From Maritimibacter sp. HL-12 (GTDB taxonomy: Bacteria > Pseudomonadota > Alphaproteobacteria > Rhodobacterales > Rhodobacteraceae): a stretch of DNA of 64,000 nt. Shown here one piece after another: positions 17,881 through 25,401 of this stretch. Positions within the stretch are counted from its first letter, which is position 1, and every line of letters begins with the position of its first letter. Location of the stretch: contig NZ_FXBQ01000001.1 in assembly GCF_900177545.1 (NCBI RefSeq), positions 3,380,163-3,444,162 of the forward strand, written 5' to 3'. Below the pieces are notes generated by a model. The model did not search any database and was not told the origin of the DNA. It worked only from the letters and a program-made list of their open reading frames with translations. Made by a program: the position numbers and the translations under genes.

Positions 17881-18528
17881 ATGACGCTCAAGCTTTACAA
17901 CTACTTCCGCTCCTCCACCTCCACCCGGCTGCGCGCGGCGCTGAACCTCAAGGGTGTGGCCTATGATTACATCGGCGTGCACCTGCCAACCGGCGCGCAT
18001 CGCACCGAGGAGTACGCCGGGGTGAACCGGCAAGAGCTGGTGCCGGCGCTGGAACTGGAGGACGGCACCGTGCTCACCCAGTCGCTCGCGATCATGGAAT
18101 GGCTCGACGAGACCCACCCCGAGCGCCCGCTTCTGCCCGCCGAGCCGAAGGCCCGCGCAAGGGTGCGCGCGCTGGCGCAGATGGTGGCGCTGGAGATCCA
18201 CCCGATCAACAACCTGCGGGTGCTGACCTTCCTCGATGCCGAGTTCGGGGCCGGTGACGCGGGCAGGAAGGCATGGTTCAACCACTGGGTGCACACCACC
18301 TTTCAACCGCTTGAAGCGATGCTTGCGCACAGCCCGGATACCGGCACCTTTTGCCACGGCGACACCCCCGGCTACGCCGATTGCTGCCTCTACGCCCAGA
18401 TGTGGAACAACCGTCGCTTCGAGGTGGATATGACGCCCTACCCGACGATCCGGCGGATCTTCGACGCCCTCGATGCCTTGCCGGAATTCGCCAGCGCCGC
18501 GCCTTCGCAACAACCCGACGCGGGCTGA
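17881..18528 (+). CDS. maiA: Maleylacetoacetate isomerase (zeta-class glutathione transferase)
   Basis: 215 residues. The N-terminal thioredoxin-fold domain carries the zeta-class motif 'SSTSTRLR' near residue 12, followed by 'NRQELVPALELEDG' for glutathione binding; the C-terminal half is the all-helical GST domain. It isomerises maleylacetoacetate to fumarylacetoacetate in tyrosine and homogentisate breakdown using glutathione. The ATG at 17881 is chosen because it begins the conserved strand 'LKLYNYFRS'. No other genes of that pathway are in the window. It converges on the P450 gene, with a 7-bp stem (18530-18555) in the gap. Confidence 0.9.
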   Translation: MTLKLYNYFRSSTSTRLRAALNLKGVAYDYIGVHLPTGAHRTEEYAGVNRQELVPALELEDGTVLTQSLAIMEWLDETHPERPLLPAEPKARARVRALAQMVALEIHPINNLRVLTFLDAEFGAGDAGRKAWFNHWVHTTFQPLEAMLAHSPDTGTFCHGDTPGYADCCLYAQMWNNRRFEVDMTPYPTIRRIFDALDALPEFASAAPSQQPDAG

Positions 18529-18559
18529 CGCCTGCGCCGCCGCATCGCCGCAGGCCGGT

Positions 18560-19933
18560 TCAGACCGGGTTTCTCGGCGTGAGGCGAAGCCAGATGCCGT
18601 CTTTTCCCCGCACTGTCAGATGCGCCACCGGCATCGCAGGGCGGCCTTCCACGGGTTCGAACCGGAAGGCCCGCACCAGGAGCGCAAGCAGGAGCGGCCC
18701 CTCGGCCATCGCGAATCCCGAGCCGGTGCAGACCCGCGCGCCGGCCGAGAACGGCATATAGGCCGTGCGCAGCCCCTGTTTGCCGTTCTCGGTCGCAAAA
18801 CGGGCGGGGTCGAAGGCATCGGGATTGTCCCAGATCCGCTCGTGGCGCTGCTGGTGCCAGGGGCTGAGCACCACCTGGCTGCCGGGCTTGACCTCGCGGC
18901 CCCGGAAATGCTCGCAGCCCGCCGCCTCGCGCACCATCATCGGCACCGGCGGGTAGAGCCTGAGGGTTTCGCGGAACACGTCGCGCGTGACCTTGAGGCG
19001 CTTGAGCGAGGAGAAATAGATCCGGTCGGGGTCGATCTCGCGCGCCGCCTCTTCGGCGACCTTGTCCTGCCAGTCGGGGTAGAGCGCGAGCAGGTAAAGC
19101 GCCCAGGCCAGCGCCGAGGCCGAGGTTTCATGCCCCGCGAGGAAGAAGATCGCCACCTGGTCGACCATCTCGGCGGTGTCAAAGGTTTGCCCGGTGACCG
19201 GATCGCGCGTCGTCATGATCTTGGTGGCGAGATCGTCGGGCGCGCGGCCCGCCTCGATCTCTGCCATCCGGCGCGCGGTCAACTCGGTGATCAGCGCGCG
19301 GATCCGGCGCGCCGTGCGCTTGGTTTCGCGACGGTGAAAGCGCGGAAACCAGTGCGGCAGCGGCAGGACCGCGCCGAGGTTGAGCACCGGCTGGGCACGC
19401 TGGTGGGCCTTGAACTCGGAAAACACCTTGCCCGCCACCTCGTGTTCGATCGGGATCGAGAACAGGGTGCGGAAGATCACGTCGGCCGCCGCCTCGCTGG
19501 TCTCTGCCTCGATCTCGACGGGCTGGCCGTCGGCGCGCGCCCGGAGCCGTTCGACCGCTGCCACGCCGGCGTCCCACATCGCCGGGAAGGTGTCGCGCAA
19601 GCGGCCCCCCTCGAAGGCCGGGTCGATGATCCGGCGCTGGCGCTTCCAGGTCTCGCCATTGGTGACGAAGACCGAGTTGCCAAGGAGCGGCGCCAACCCC
19701 TCGCGGATCCGGTCGGATTTCGGGAAATCGTCGGGCCGCGCCTTCAGCACCAGATCCACCAGCGCGGGATCGTTGCACATGTAGGAACGAAAGAACGGCG
19801 TGCGGAACTCCGCCATCCAGGCCCGGTAAAGATGCGCGGGCTGGGCCGAGAGGATATCGGCGCGAAACAGCCGCATGTAACGCCAGAGCGAAACCTTGCC
19901 GGGCCGGGCGGGGGGCTTGGGGGGAAGCGTCAT
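18560..19933 (-). CDS. Cytochrome P450
   Basis: 457-residue soluble class I-type bacterial P450. The I-helix oxygen-activation motif is 'GHETSA', the K-helix E-x-x-R is in 'ETLRLYPPVP', and the heme loop is 'FSAGARVCTG' with the thiolate ligand at C402. No membrane anchor is visible. It is a monooxygenase of unknown substrate, needing a ferredoxin and reductase that are not encoded nearby. Its start overlaps the stop of the preceding membrane hydrolase-like gene by four bases, so the two are translationally coupled and probably act on the same compound or membrane lipid. Confidence 0.94.
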   Translation of the reverse strand: MTLPPKPPARPGKVSLWRYMRLFRADILSAQPAHLYRAWMAEFRTPFFRSYMCNDPALVDLVLKARPDDFPKSDRIREGLAPLLGNSVFVTNGETWKRQRRIIDPAFEGGRLRDTFPAMWDAGVAAVERLRARADGQPVEIEAETSEAAADVIFRTLFSIPIEHEVAGKVFSEFKAHQRAQPVLNLGAVLPLPHWFPRFHRRETKRTARRIRALITELTARRMAEIEAGRAPDDLATKIMTTRDPVTGQTFDTAEMVDQVAIFFLAGHETSASALAWALYLLALYPDWQDKVAEEAAREIDPDRIYFSSLKRLKVTRDVFRETLRLYPPVPMMVREAAGCEHFRGREVKPGSQVVLSPWHQQRHERIWDNPDAFDPARFATENGKQGLRTAYMPFSAGARVCTGSGFAMAEGPLLLALLVRAFRFEPVEGRPAMPVAHLTVRGKDGIWLRLTPRNPV

Positions 19934-21177
19934 GGCGCCATACTGGTATGTTTCGAGACGGCGACGTCAATGCGGCTTTTCGACGGGGGACGGCCTGCGA
20001 AGCGGCTGGCGAGGCTGAGCGGCCCGGCGGTAATCTGGAAATAGTCGTAATCCTTCGGCCGGTCGAAGGCGCAGAGATACTGGAAGTGCAGCCGGAAGAA
20101 GCGCCAGCGCAATTGGCGCCAACGTTCGGGGCTCAGCGTCTGGGTGAAGGCCGCCGAGATCACCAGCGGCCAGCGTTTGCCCTCGGCGGGTGCCACGCCC
20201 GACACGCTCACCGGGTCGCAGAGTGCGAAGGCGCAGCCGTCGCCCGGCGCGGTGACGTCGACCCAGGCGATACCCTCGGCCCGGCTCAGATCGTGCAGAT
20301 CGCGCCTGAGCCGCCCGGCGTCAGGCAGGAACGACACCATCGGCACCACCTGCCCCAGCGTCAGGAACCCGAGCTTCGGCCCTCGTTCGGGCACCCGCCC
20401 CGCGCGGATCAGATCGGCGAGGATCGTCACGCCCAGATGCGCGCCCGACGAATGCCCCACCACGAGAACCTCGTCCACGTCCGCCTCCAGCGCCTCCGCG
20501 ATCTGGTCGGCAAAGCGCGCCATTCGTGCCTCCAGCTCGGGCGAGTTCGCGCCCCGCGTGGCTGCCGAATAGGCGTAATCGTGCATCAGGTAATAGACGT
20601 AGAGCCGGTTGTCGATCTTGCGAAACCAGCGCAGCAGCGCGACGCCCGCACCGGCACCGAGCACCAGCCCGGCGGCCCAGCCGAGCCAGCCCGCCCCGGG
20701 CAGGAGCCGCTCCACGCCGAGCGCCGAAAGCGCCACCACCACCCAGGCCAGCGCCAGCGCCGCCAGAGCTTGCAGGATCAGCATCCCCACCGGGTAGAGC
20801 GCCGCGATCACCGGCCCCTTGCGCAGCCGCATCAGCCGTGCGAGCGCGCCGGTTGAGATGTATATCCACGCGGTGCGCGCCATCAGCGCATAGGTCTGCG
20901 GGATGTTCAGATCCATCGAGGCGCGCACGATATCGGACCAGACCAGCACGTCGAACTCGGCTTCCGTCTCGGCCCCGTCGATCCGTCCGGTCACCTGCCA
21001 GCCGTAGCTGTCGCCGCCCTGCCGCCCGATCAGGTCCACCTCGAAGCCCGAGATCTTTCCCTGCGCCGCCGCCTCCTTGCGGTAAAGCTCGCGGTAGCGG
21101 CGCGGGTGAATCGGGTCGTAGCCGGGAATATAGAACACCCGGCGGCGTTTCACCTGTTGTGGCATGGCACTGCTCAT
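19930..21177 (-). CDS. Membrane-anchored alpha/beta-hydrolase-like protein of unknown function
   Basis: 415 residues. The N-terminus 'RVFYIPGYDP' resembles the first strand and oxyanion turn of an alpha/beta hydrolase. Two membrane helices (about 123-155 and 162-183) interrupt the chain, and a serine-nucleophile elbow 'GHSSGA' (S243) follows 'DEVLVVGHSSG'. The fold could be a serine hydrolase or lipase split by a membrane hairpin. The catalytic acid and histidine cannot be assigned confidently. First gene of a two-gene unit with the P450. I know no established function. Confidence 0.8.
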   Translation of the reverse strand: MSSAMPQQVKRRRVFYIPGYDPIHPRRYRELYRKEAAAQGKISGFEVDLIGRQGGDSYGWQVTGRIDGAETEAEFDVLVWSDIVRASMDLNIPQTYALMARTAWIYISTGALARLMRLRKGPVIAALYPVGMLILQALAALALAWVVVALSALGVERLLPGAGWLGWAAGLVLGAGAGVALLRWFRKIDNRLYVYYLMHDYAYSAATRGANSPELEARMARFADQIAEALEADVDEVLVVGHSSGAHLGVTILADLIRAGRVPERGPKLGFLTLGQVVPMVSFLPDAGRLRRDLHDLSRAEGIAWVDVTAPGDGCAFALCDPVSVSGVAPAEGKRWPLVISAAFTQTLSPERWRQLRWRFFRLHFQYLCAFDRPKDYDYFQITAGPLSLASRFAGRPPSKSRIDVAVSKHTSMAP

Positions 21178-21325
21178 CGCCCGGCTTCAGATTGTTTCAG
21201 CACAGGCTATACCGGCAATCGGGCAATGATAAGGCCCTGCCGCCGTCATCTGTCTGCAAACGTCTCGTGGGGTCCGGTGGGGCGAAACCAGCGGCACTTC
21301 GGCCGGGCGCAAGCCCGCTCGAACC

Positions 21326-22078
21326 TCACCCCAGCGCCGAAAGCGCCGGGAAGGTTTCAAGCAGCCACCACGAGAAGGCCGAGAACCCGCCGGTGAGCAT
21401 CAGGAGGCCGATGGTCCAGAGCAACAGCCCCATGACCCGCTCGATCCGGTCCATGTGCCGCTTCATCCACGACATCAGCCCCTGCATCCGCGGGAAGAAG
21501 GCGGCGACCAGCAGGAACGGCACGCCGAGCCCGGCCGCATAGATCGCCAGCAGGAAGGTCCCGCGCGCCACGCTCGCCTCGGAGGCGGCGAGCGACAGGA
21601 TCGCGCCAAGTTGCGGACCGATGCAAGGCGTCCAGCCAAAGGCGAAGGCAAGCCCGAGCAGGTAGGCCCCGAAGGCCGAGCCGCCCTGGTCGCCGGCATC
21701 GAGCCGGGCTTCGCGGTTGAGGAAGGGAATCGTGAAGATCCCGAGGAAATGCGCCCCGAACACCATCACGATGATCCCGGCGATGGTGCTGAACAGGCTC
21801 TGGTTCTGCAAGAACAGCGCGCCGAACGCGGATGCCGCGAAACCGAGGAACAAGAACACCGTCGACAGCCCGAGCACGAAGAACAGCGCGGTGAGCATCG
21901 CCTTGCGCGAGCCCTTGGCTCCCGCCGACAACTCGCCCACCGAAATGCCCGACATGTAGGCGATGTAGGGCGGCACGATGGGCAGAACGCAAGGGCTGAG
22001 GAAGCTGAGAACCCCGGCGATGAGCGCGATGCTCATGGCCGGGATCAGGCTGGCGTCGATAAGGTCAATTCCGAACAT
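21326..22078 (-). CDS. ccdA: CcdA/DsbD-type thiol-electron transporter, cytochrome c biogenesis
   Basis: 250-residue membrane protein with six or more helices. It carries the two conserved cysteines of the CcdA/DsbD core in 'LSPCVLPIVPPY' (C30) and 'GWTPCIGPQLG' (C152), which pass reducing equivalents from cytoplasmic thioredoxin across the membrane. CcdA supplies reductant for cytochrome c heme attachment and other periplasmic thiols. The N-terminus is extended by about 15 residues over the shortest homologues, but a better start is not evident. It stands alone on the minus strand, downstream of the rne gene. Confidence 0.92.
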   Translation of the reverse strand: MFGIDLIDASLIPAMSIALIAGVLSFLSPCVLPIVPPYIAYMSGISVGELSAGAKGSRKAMLTALFFVLGLSTVFLFLGFAASAFGALFLQNQSLFSTIAGIIVMVFGAHFLGIFTIPFLNREARLDAGDQGGSAFGAYLLGLAFAFGWTPCIGPQLGAILSLAASEASVARGTFLLAIYAAGLGVPFLLVAAFFPRMQGLMSWMKRHMDRIERVMGLLLWTIGLLMLTGGFSAFSWWLLETFPALSALG

Positions 22079-22142
22079 GAGACTTCTCTAGCCTGCCCGC
22101 CTGCGCCCGTCACGCGCCATTTGGTCACATCAAGGGGAGCGG

Positions 22143-22168
22143 TCGGCCGGGCCGCGAAGCCCGGCCGA
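22143..22168. terminator. Stem-loop downstream of rne
   Basis: A perfect 10-bp inverted repeat, TCGGCCGGGC (22143-22152) and GCCCGGCCGA (22159-22168), with a 6-base loop begins 8 bp past the rne stop codon. No T-run follows on either strand, so it may protect the 3' end or act with Rho rather than terminate on its own. Confidence 0.45.
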
Positions 22169-22175
22169 AACGGGA

Positions 22176-24926
22176 TCAGCGTCCGAGCGCCCACCAGCCG
22201 CGCTTCTTGGGCGCGGCCGGCTTGGCCTCGTCCTGTTTGGTCTCGTCGGGCTTCGTTTCCTTTGCCTTTTCCGCCTCGGGCTTGGCGGGCGTGGCACGCG
22301 GTTTGCGGGCCGGCGCCTCTGCCTCGGCGGATTGCGGCGCGGGCTGGTCTGCCTCGGCCTCAGGCTCGGCCTGCTTTGCCGCCGCGGCCTTGGCCTTGCT
22401 GGCGGCCGTGCTGCGCGGCTTCGCGGTTGTGCTCTTCGCAGCCGCCGTCTTGCCGGCCGACGATTTCGCCCGTGACGAGGTGGTGGTTTTCGTCCGGGTC
22501 CGCGTGGGCTTCTTGGCGGTCTCTTCCTCGGCGGTGTCGGCGGCAGGGGCCTCGGGCGTGGCACCGGCACCGTCCTCGGTGGTTTCCGGCGCGCTCATGT
22601 CCTTCGGCTTGGTCGCCTTCGACGACCGCGACCGCGAGCCGCGCCTTGGCGCGGGTTTTTCGGCCGCGACATCGTCCGGCTGCGAGGCTTCGGCAGGCTC
22701 CACGGCAGCTTGCGGCGCAACCGCGCCGTCGTCCTGCGTCGCCTCGCTGGCGGCACCGTCGGTGTCAGCCGCACCGTTGTCGGCCTCGCCCGCCTCGCCG
22801 CCGTTCTGCGCGGATTTCGACTTCGACGGACGACGACGCCGACGGCGGCGCTTCTTCTTGGGCTGGTCATCGCCCTCGGTGCCCGCCTCGACGGCCTCAT
22901 CCACCTCGTCCTCGACCTCGGGCTCGGACACGTCTTCATCGACCTCTTCCATCAGCGCCGCACCGGCCGACACCACCGGGGCCTCCGGCACCGCGCGGAT
23001 GGCGGTCTTGAATTTCTCGATCGAGAAATCCGGCGAGATCAGGAAGGCATCGGCCTCGATGCGAATGCCCATGCCATAGCGCAACTCGATCTGGGCGATG
23101 TGCTCGCGCTTGTGGTTCATCAGGTAGTTCACGATGGCCACCGGGGCCTTCAGCAGAACCTCGCGTGACCGGCGGCGGGTGCCCTCTTCCTCAAGCTGGC
23201 GCAGGATGGTGAGCGCAAGGTTGTCATCCGAGCGGATCAGCCCGGTGCCATGGCAATGCGGGCAAGGCTGGGTGGTGGCCTCGATCATGCCCGGACGCAG
23301 CCGCTGACGGCTCATCTCCATCAGCCCGAAGCCCGAGATCCGGCCAACCTGGATGCGGGCGCGGTCGGTCTTGAGCTTGTCCTTCATACGCTTCTCGACG
23401 GCGGCGTTGTTGCGACGCTCCTCCATGTCGATGAAGTCGATCACGATCAGCCCGGCAAGGTCACGCAGGCGCAACTGCCGGGCCACCTCCTCGGCGGCTT
23501 CGAGGTTGGTCTTGAGCGCGGTTTCCTCGATCGAGCCTTCCTTGGTGGCCCTTCCCGAGTTCACGTCGATCGCCACCAGCGCCTCGGTCACGCCGATCAC
23601 GATGTAACCGCCAGAGCGCAGTTGCACCGTGGGGTTGAACATCGAGCTGAGATAGCTCTCGACCTGGTAACGTGCGAACAGCGGCAGACCTTCGGCGTAA
23701 TGCTTCACGTTCTTGGCGTGGGACGGCATGATCATCTTCATGAAGTCCTTGGCCACGCGGTAGCCCGCGTCGCCTTCCACCAGAACCTCGTCGATCTCCT
23801 TGGAATAGAGATCGCGGATCGAGCGCTTGATGAGGTTGCCTTCTTCGTAGATCTTCGCCGGTGCGATGCTCTTCAGCGTGAGGGTGCGGATCTCTTCCCA
23901 CAGCCGCTGGAGATACTCGTAATCGCGCTTGATCTCGGCCTTGGTGCGCTTGGCACCGGCGGTGCGGATGATCAATCCGGCGCCGCGCGGCACCTCGATC
24001 TCGCCCGCGATCTCCTTGAGCTTCTTGCGATCGACCGCGTTGGTGATCTTGCGGCTGATGCCGCCACCGCGGGCGGTGTTGGGCATCAGCACGCAGTAGC
24101 GGCCTGCGAGGCTGAGATAGGTGGTGAGTGCCGCGCCCTTGTTGCCGCGCTCTTCCTTGACGACCTGCACCAGCAGGATCTGGCGCACCTTGATCACTTC
24201 CTGGATCTTGAACTTCTTCGGACGCGGCTTGCGCGGCTGACGGATTTCCTCGGTGACATCCTCATCGGCAACCGACTCGATGTCCTTGTCGTGGCCATTG
24301 TCGTCGTCGCCGTCATCGTCCTGGTTTTCGTCGTCCTGGGCCTCGCGCGGCGCTGCGTCGCCGTTCACGGGCTCTTCGACCGGGGTTTCCTCGACCCGCT
24401 CCATCGGCGATTGCGCGTCATCCGCATCGCCTTCGCCGTCGAGGTCGATCACTTCCATGCTCTCGGGCAGGTCCGAGTCGGCGTCGCCCTCGACCTCGGC
24501 GGTGACCACGGCATCGTCGGCGCGGGTGCCCTCGGCCTTCGGGCGCGACCGCGACCGCGAACGCGAACGGGAGCGCGACGACCGCGACTTCTCGTTGCGG
24601 GTCTCGCGCTCTTCCTCCTCGGCCTCCATCGCCTCGGCATAGGCGCGCTCTTCCTCGAGCAGCGCTTCGCGGTCGGCGACAGGGATCTGGTAGTAATCCG
24701 GGTGGATTTCCGAAAACGCCAGGAAACCGTGGCGATTGCCACCGTAATCGACGAAAGCCGCCTGAAGCGAGGGCTCTACGCGGGTGACCTTGGCGAGATA
24801 GATGTTGCCAGCGAGCTGGCGCTTGTTTTCGGACTCAAAGTCAAATTCCTCGACCTTGTTGCCGTCCACCACGACGACGCGGGTTTCCTCCGCGTGGGTG
24901 GCGTCGATAAGCATTTTCTTGGGCAT
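22176..24926 (-). CDS. rne: Ribonuclease E/G with long acidic and Arg-Ser insert
   Basis: About 916-residue endoribonuclease, core of the RNA degradosome. The N-terminal S1 RNA-binding domain ('GNIYLAKVTRVEPSLQAAFVDYG') is split at about residues 92-236 by an insert containing an Arg-Ser dipeptide run and then a very acidic stretch. The S1 domain then resumes ('VLVQVVKEERGNKGA-' region). The DNase I-like catalytic domain has 'VAIDVNSGRAT' and 'DFIDM', and the Zn-link is 'PCPHCHG'. The C-terminal ~250 residues are low-complexity Ala/Lys/Pro/Thr, as expected for a protein-binding scaffold. Start chosen at 'MPKKMLIDATH', the family N-terminus. A 475-bp leader separates it from mrcA. Confidence 0.95.
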   Translation of the reverse strand: MPKKMLIDATHAEETRVVVVDGNKVEEFDFESENKRQLAGNIYLAKVTRVEPSLQAAFVDYGGNRHGFLAFSEIHPDYYQIPVADREALLEEERAYAEAMEAEEEERETRNEKSRSSRSRSRSRSRSRPKAEGTRADDAVVTAEVEGDADSDLPESMEVIDLDGEGDADDAQSPMERVEETPVEEPVNGDAAPREAQDDENQDDDGDDDNGHDKDIESVADEDVTEEIRQPRKPRPKKFKIQEVIKVRQILLVQVVKEERGNKGAALTTYLSLAGRYCVLMPNTARGGGISRKITNAVDRKKLKEIAGEIEVPRGAGLIIRTAGAKRTKAEIKRDYEYLQRLWEEIRTLTLKSIAPAKIYEEGNLIKRSIRDLYSKEIDEVLVEGDAGYRVAKDFMKMIMPSHAKNVKHYAEGLPLFARYQVESYLSSMFNPTVQLRSGGYIVIGVTEALVAIDVNSGRATKEGSIEETALKTNLEAAEEVARQLRLRDLAGLIVIDFIDMEERRNNAAVEKRMKDKLKTDRARIQVGRISGFGLMEMSRQRLRPGMIEATTQPCPHCHGTGLIRSDDNLALTILRQLEEEGTRRRSREVLLKAPVAIVNYLMNHKREHIAQIELRYGMGIRIEADAFLISPDFSIEKFKTAIRAVPEAPVVSAGAALMEEVDEDVSEPEVEDEVDEAVEAGTEGDDQPKKKRRRRRRRPSKSKSAQNGGEAGEADNGAADTDGAASEATQDDGAVAPQAAVEPAEASQPDDVAAEKPAPRRGSRSRSSKATKPKDMSAPETTEDGAGATPEAPAADTAEEETAKKPTRTRTKTTTSSRAKSSAGKTAAAKSTTAKPRSTAASKAKAAAAKQAEPEAEADQPAPQSAEAEAPARKPRATPAKPEAEKAKETKPDETKQDEAKPAAPKKRGWWALGR

Positions 24927-25401
24927 GTTGTCTCGATGCACCCCGGCAACCCGCGGATCCTGTCGGAGGCGCGGCGGAACGGGGGTGACTTGTCTGGGCG
25001 ACCATCGGCGCGGGCAGCGGCAGCGCGGACAGCGGCCATGTGCTGGCCCCTGCTCCTGTCTGGTCCTGTCCTGCGCGCCTCATCGCGTTTCTTCTCCGAC
25101 ACCGGTAGGCATGGCACCTCCGGGGCCTGTTCAGGGCCACGCCGCACCCTCGGGCTTGGCGGGCAAATGTCTGGCCGTTAGGCCGGTCCGGCCCGATGGG
25201 CCGCCTCTCGGTCTGGTCACGCGCCCGGGCAAAACGCGCCAAGGGCTCACGATCCAGCGAAACTTGTGGGCGGGACGGGCCATCGCCCGGCATCGCCTCC
25301 CCCTACATAGGGGCAGGCCAAGGTCCATGACAATGGCAAAATGCGCAATCGCGGCGATTGCCGAAACACGCACAGGTTGAAACTGGCGCTTTGGCAGAGC
25401 C
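24927..25401. other. Gene-free stretch: probable rne promoter and long 5' leader
   Basis: No supported coding region. It lies between the mrcA stop and the rne start, both on the minus strand. RNase E genes in other bacteria have long leaders through which the enzyme regulates its own mRNA, and this 475-bp gap would fit that, but no specific hairpin or promoter was assigned. Confidence 0.5.

Noticed and set aside
18650-18670. tRNA-like GGTTCGAACC sequence
   Set aside because: It is inside the P450 gene and no cloverleaf can be formed around it. No tRNA or rRNA gene was found in the window.
24541-24594. Short tandem DNA repeat as a possible mobile or CRISPR-like element
   Set aside because: It encodes the in-frame Arg-Ser run of RNase E and has no spacers.
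24927-25401. An N-acetylmuramoyl-L-alanine amidase gene expected near rne and mrcA
   Set aside because: From memory this gene often lies near rne and mrcA in relatives, but no amidase-like frame is present in this gap. The memory is too weak to report an absence as a finding.
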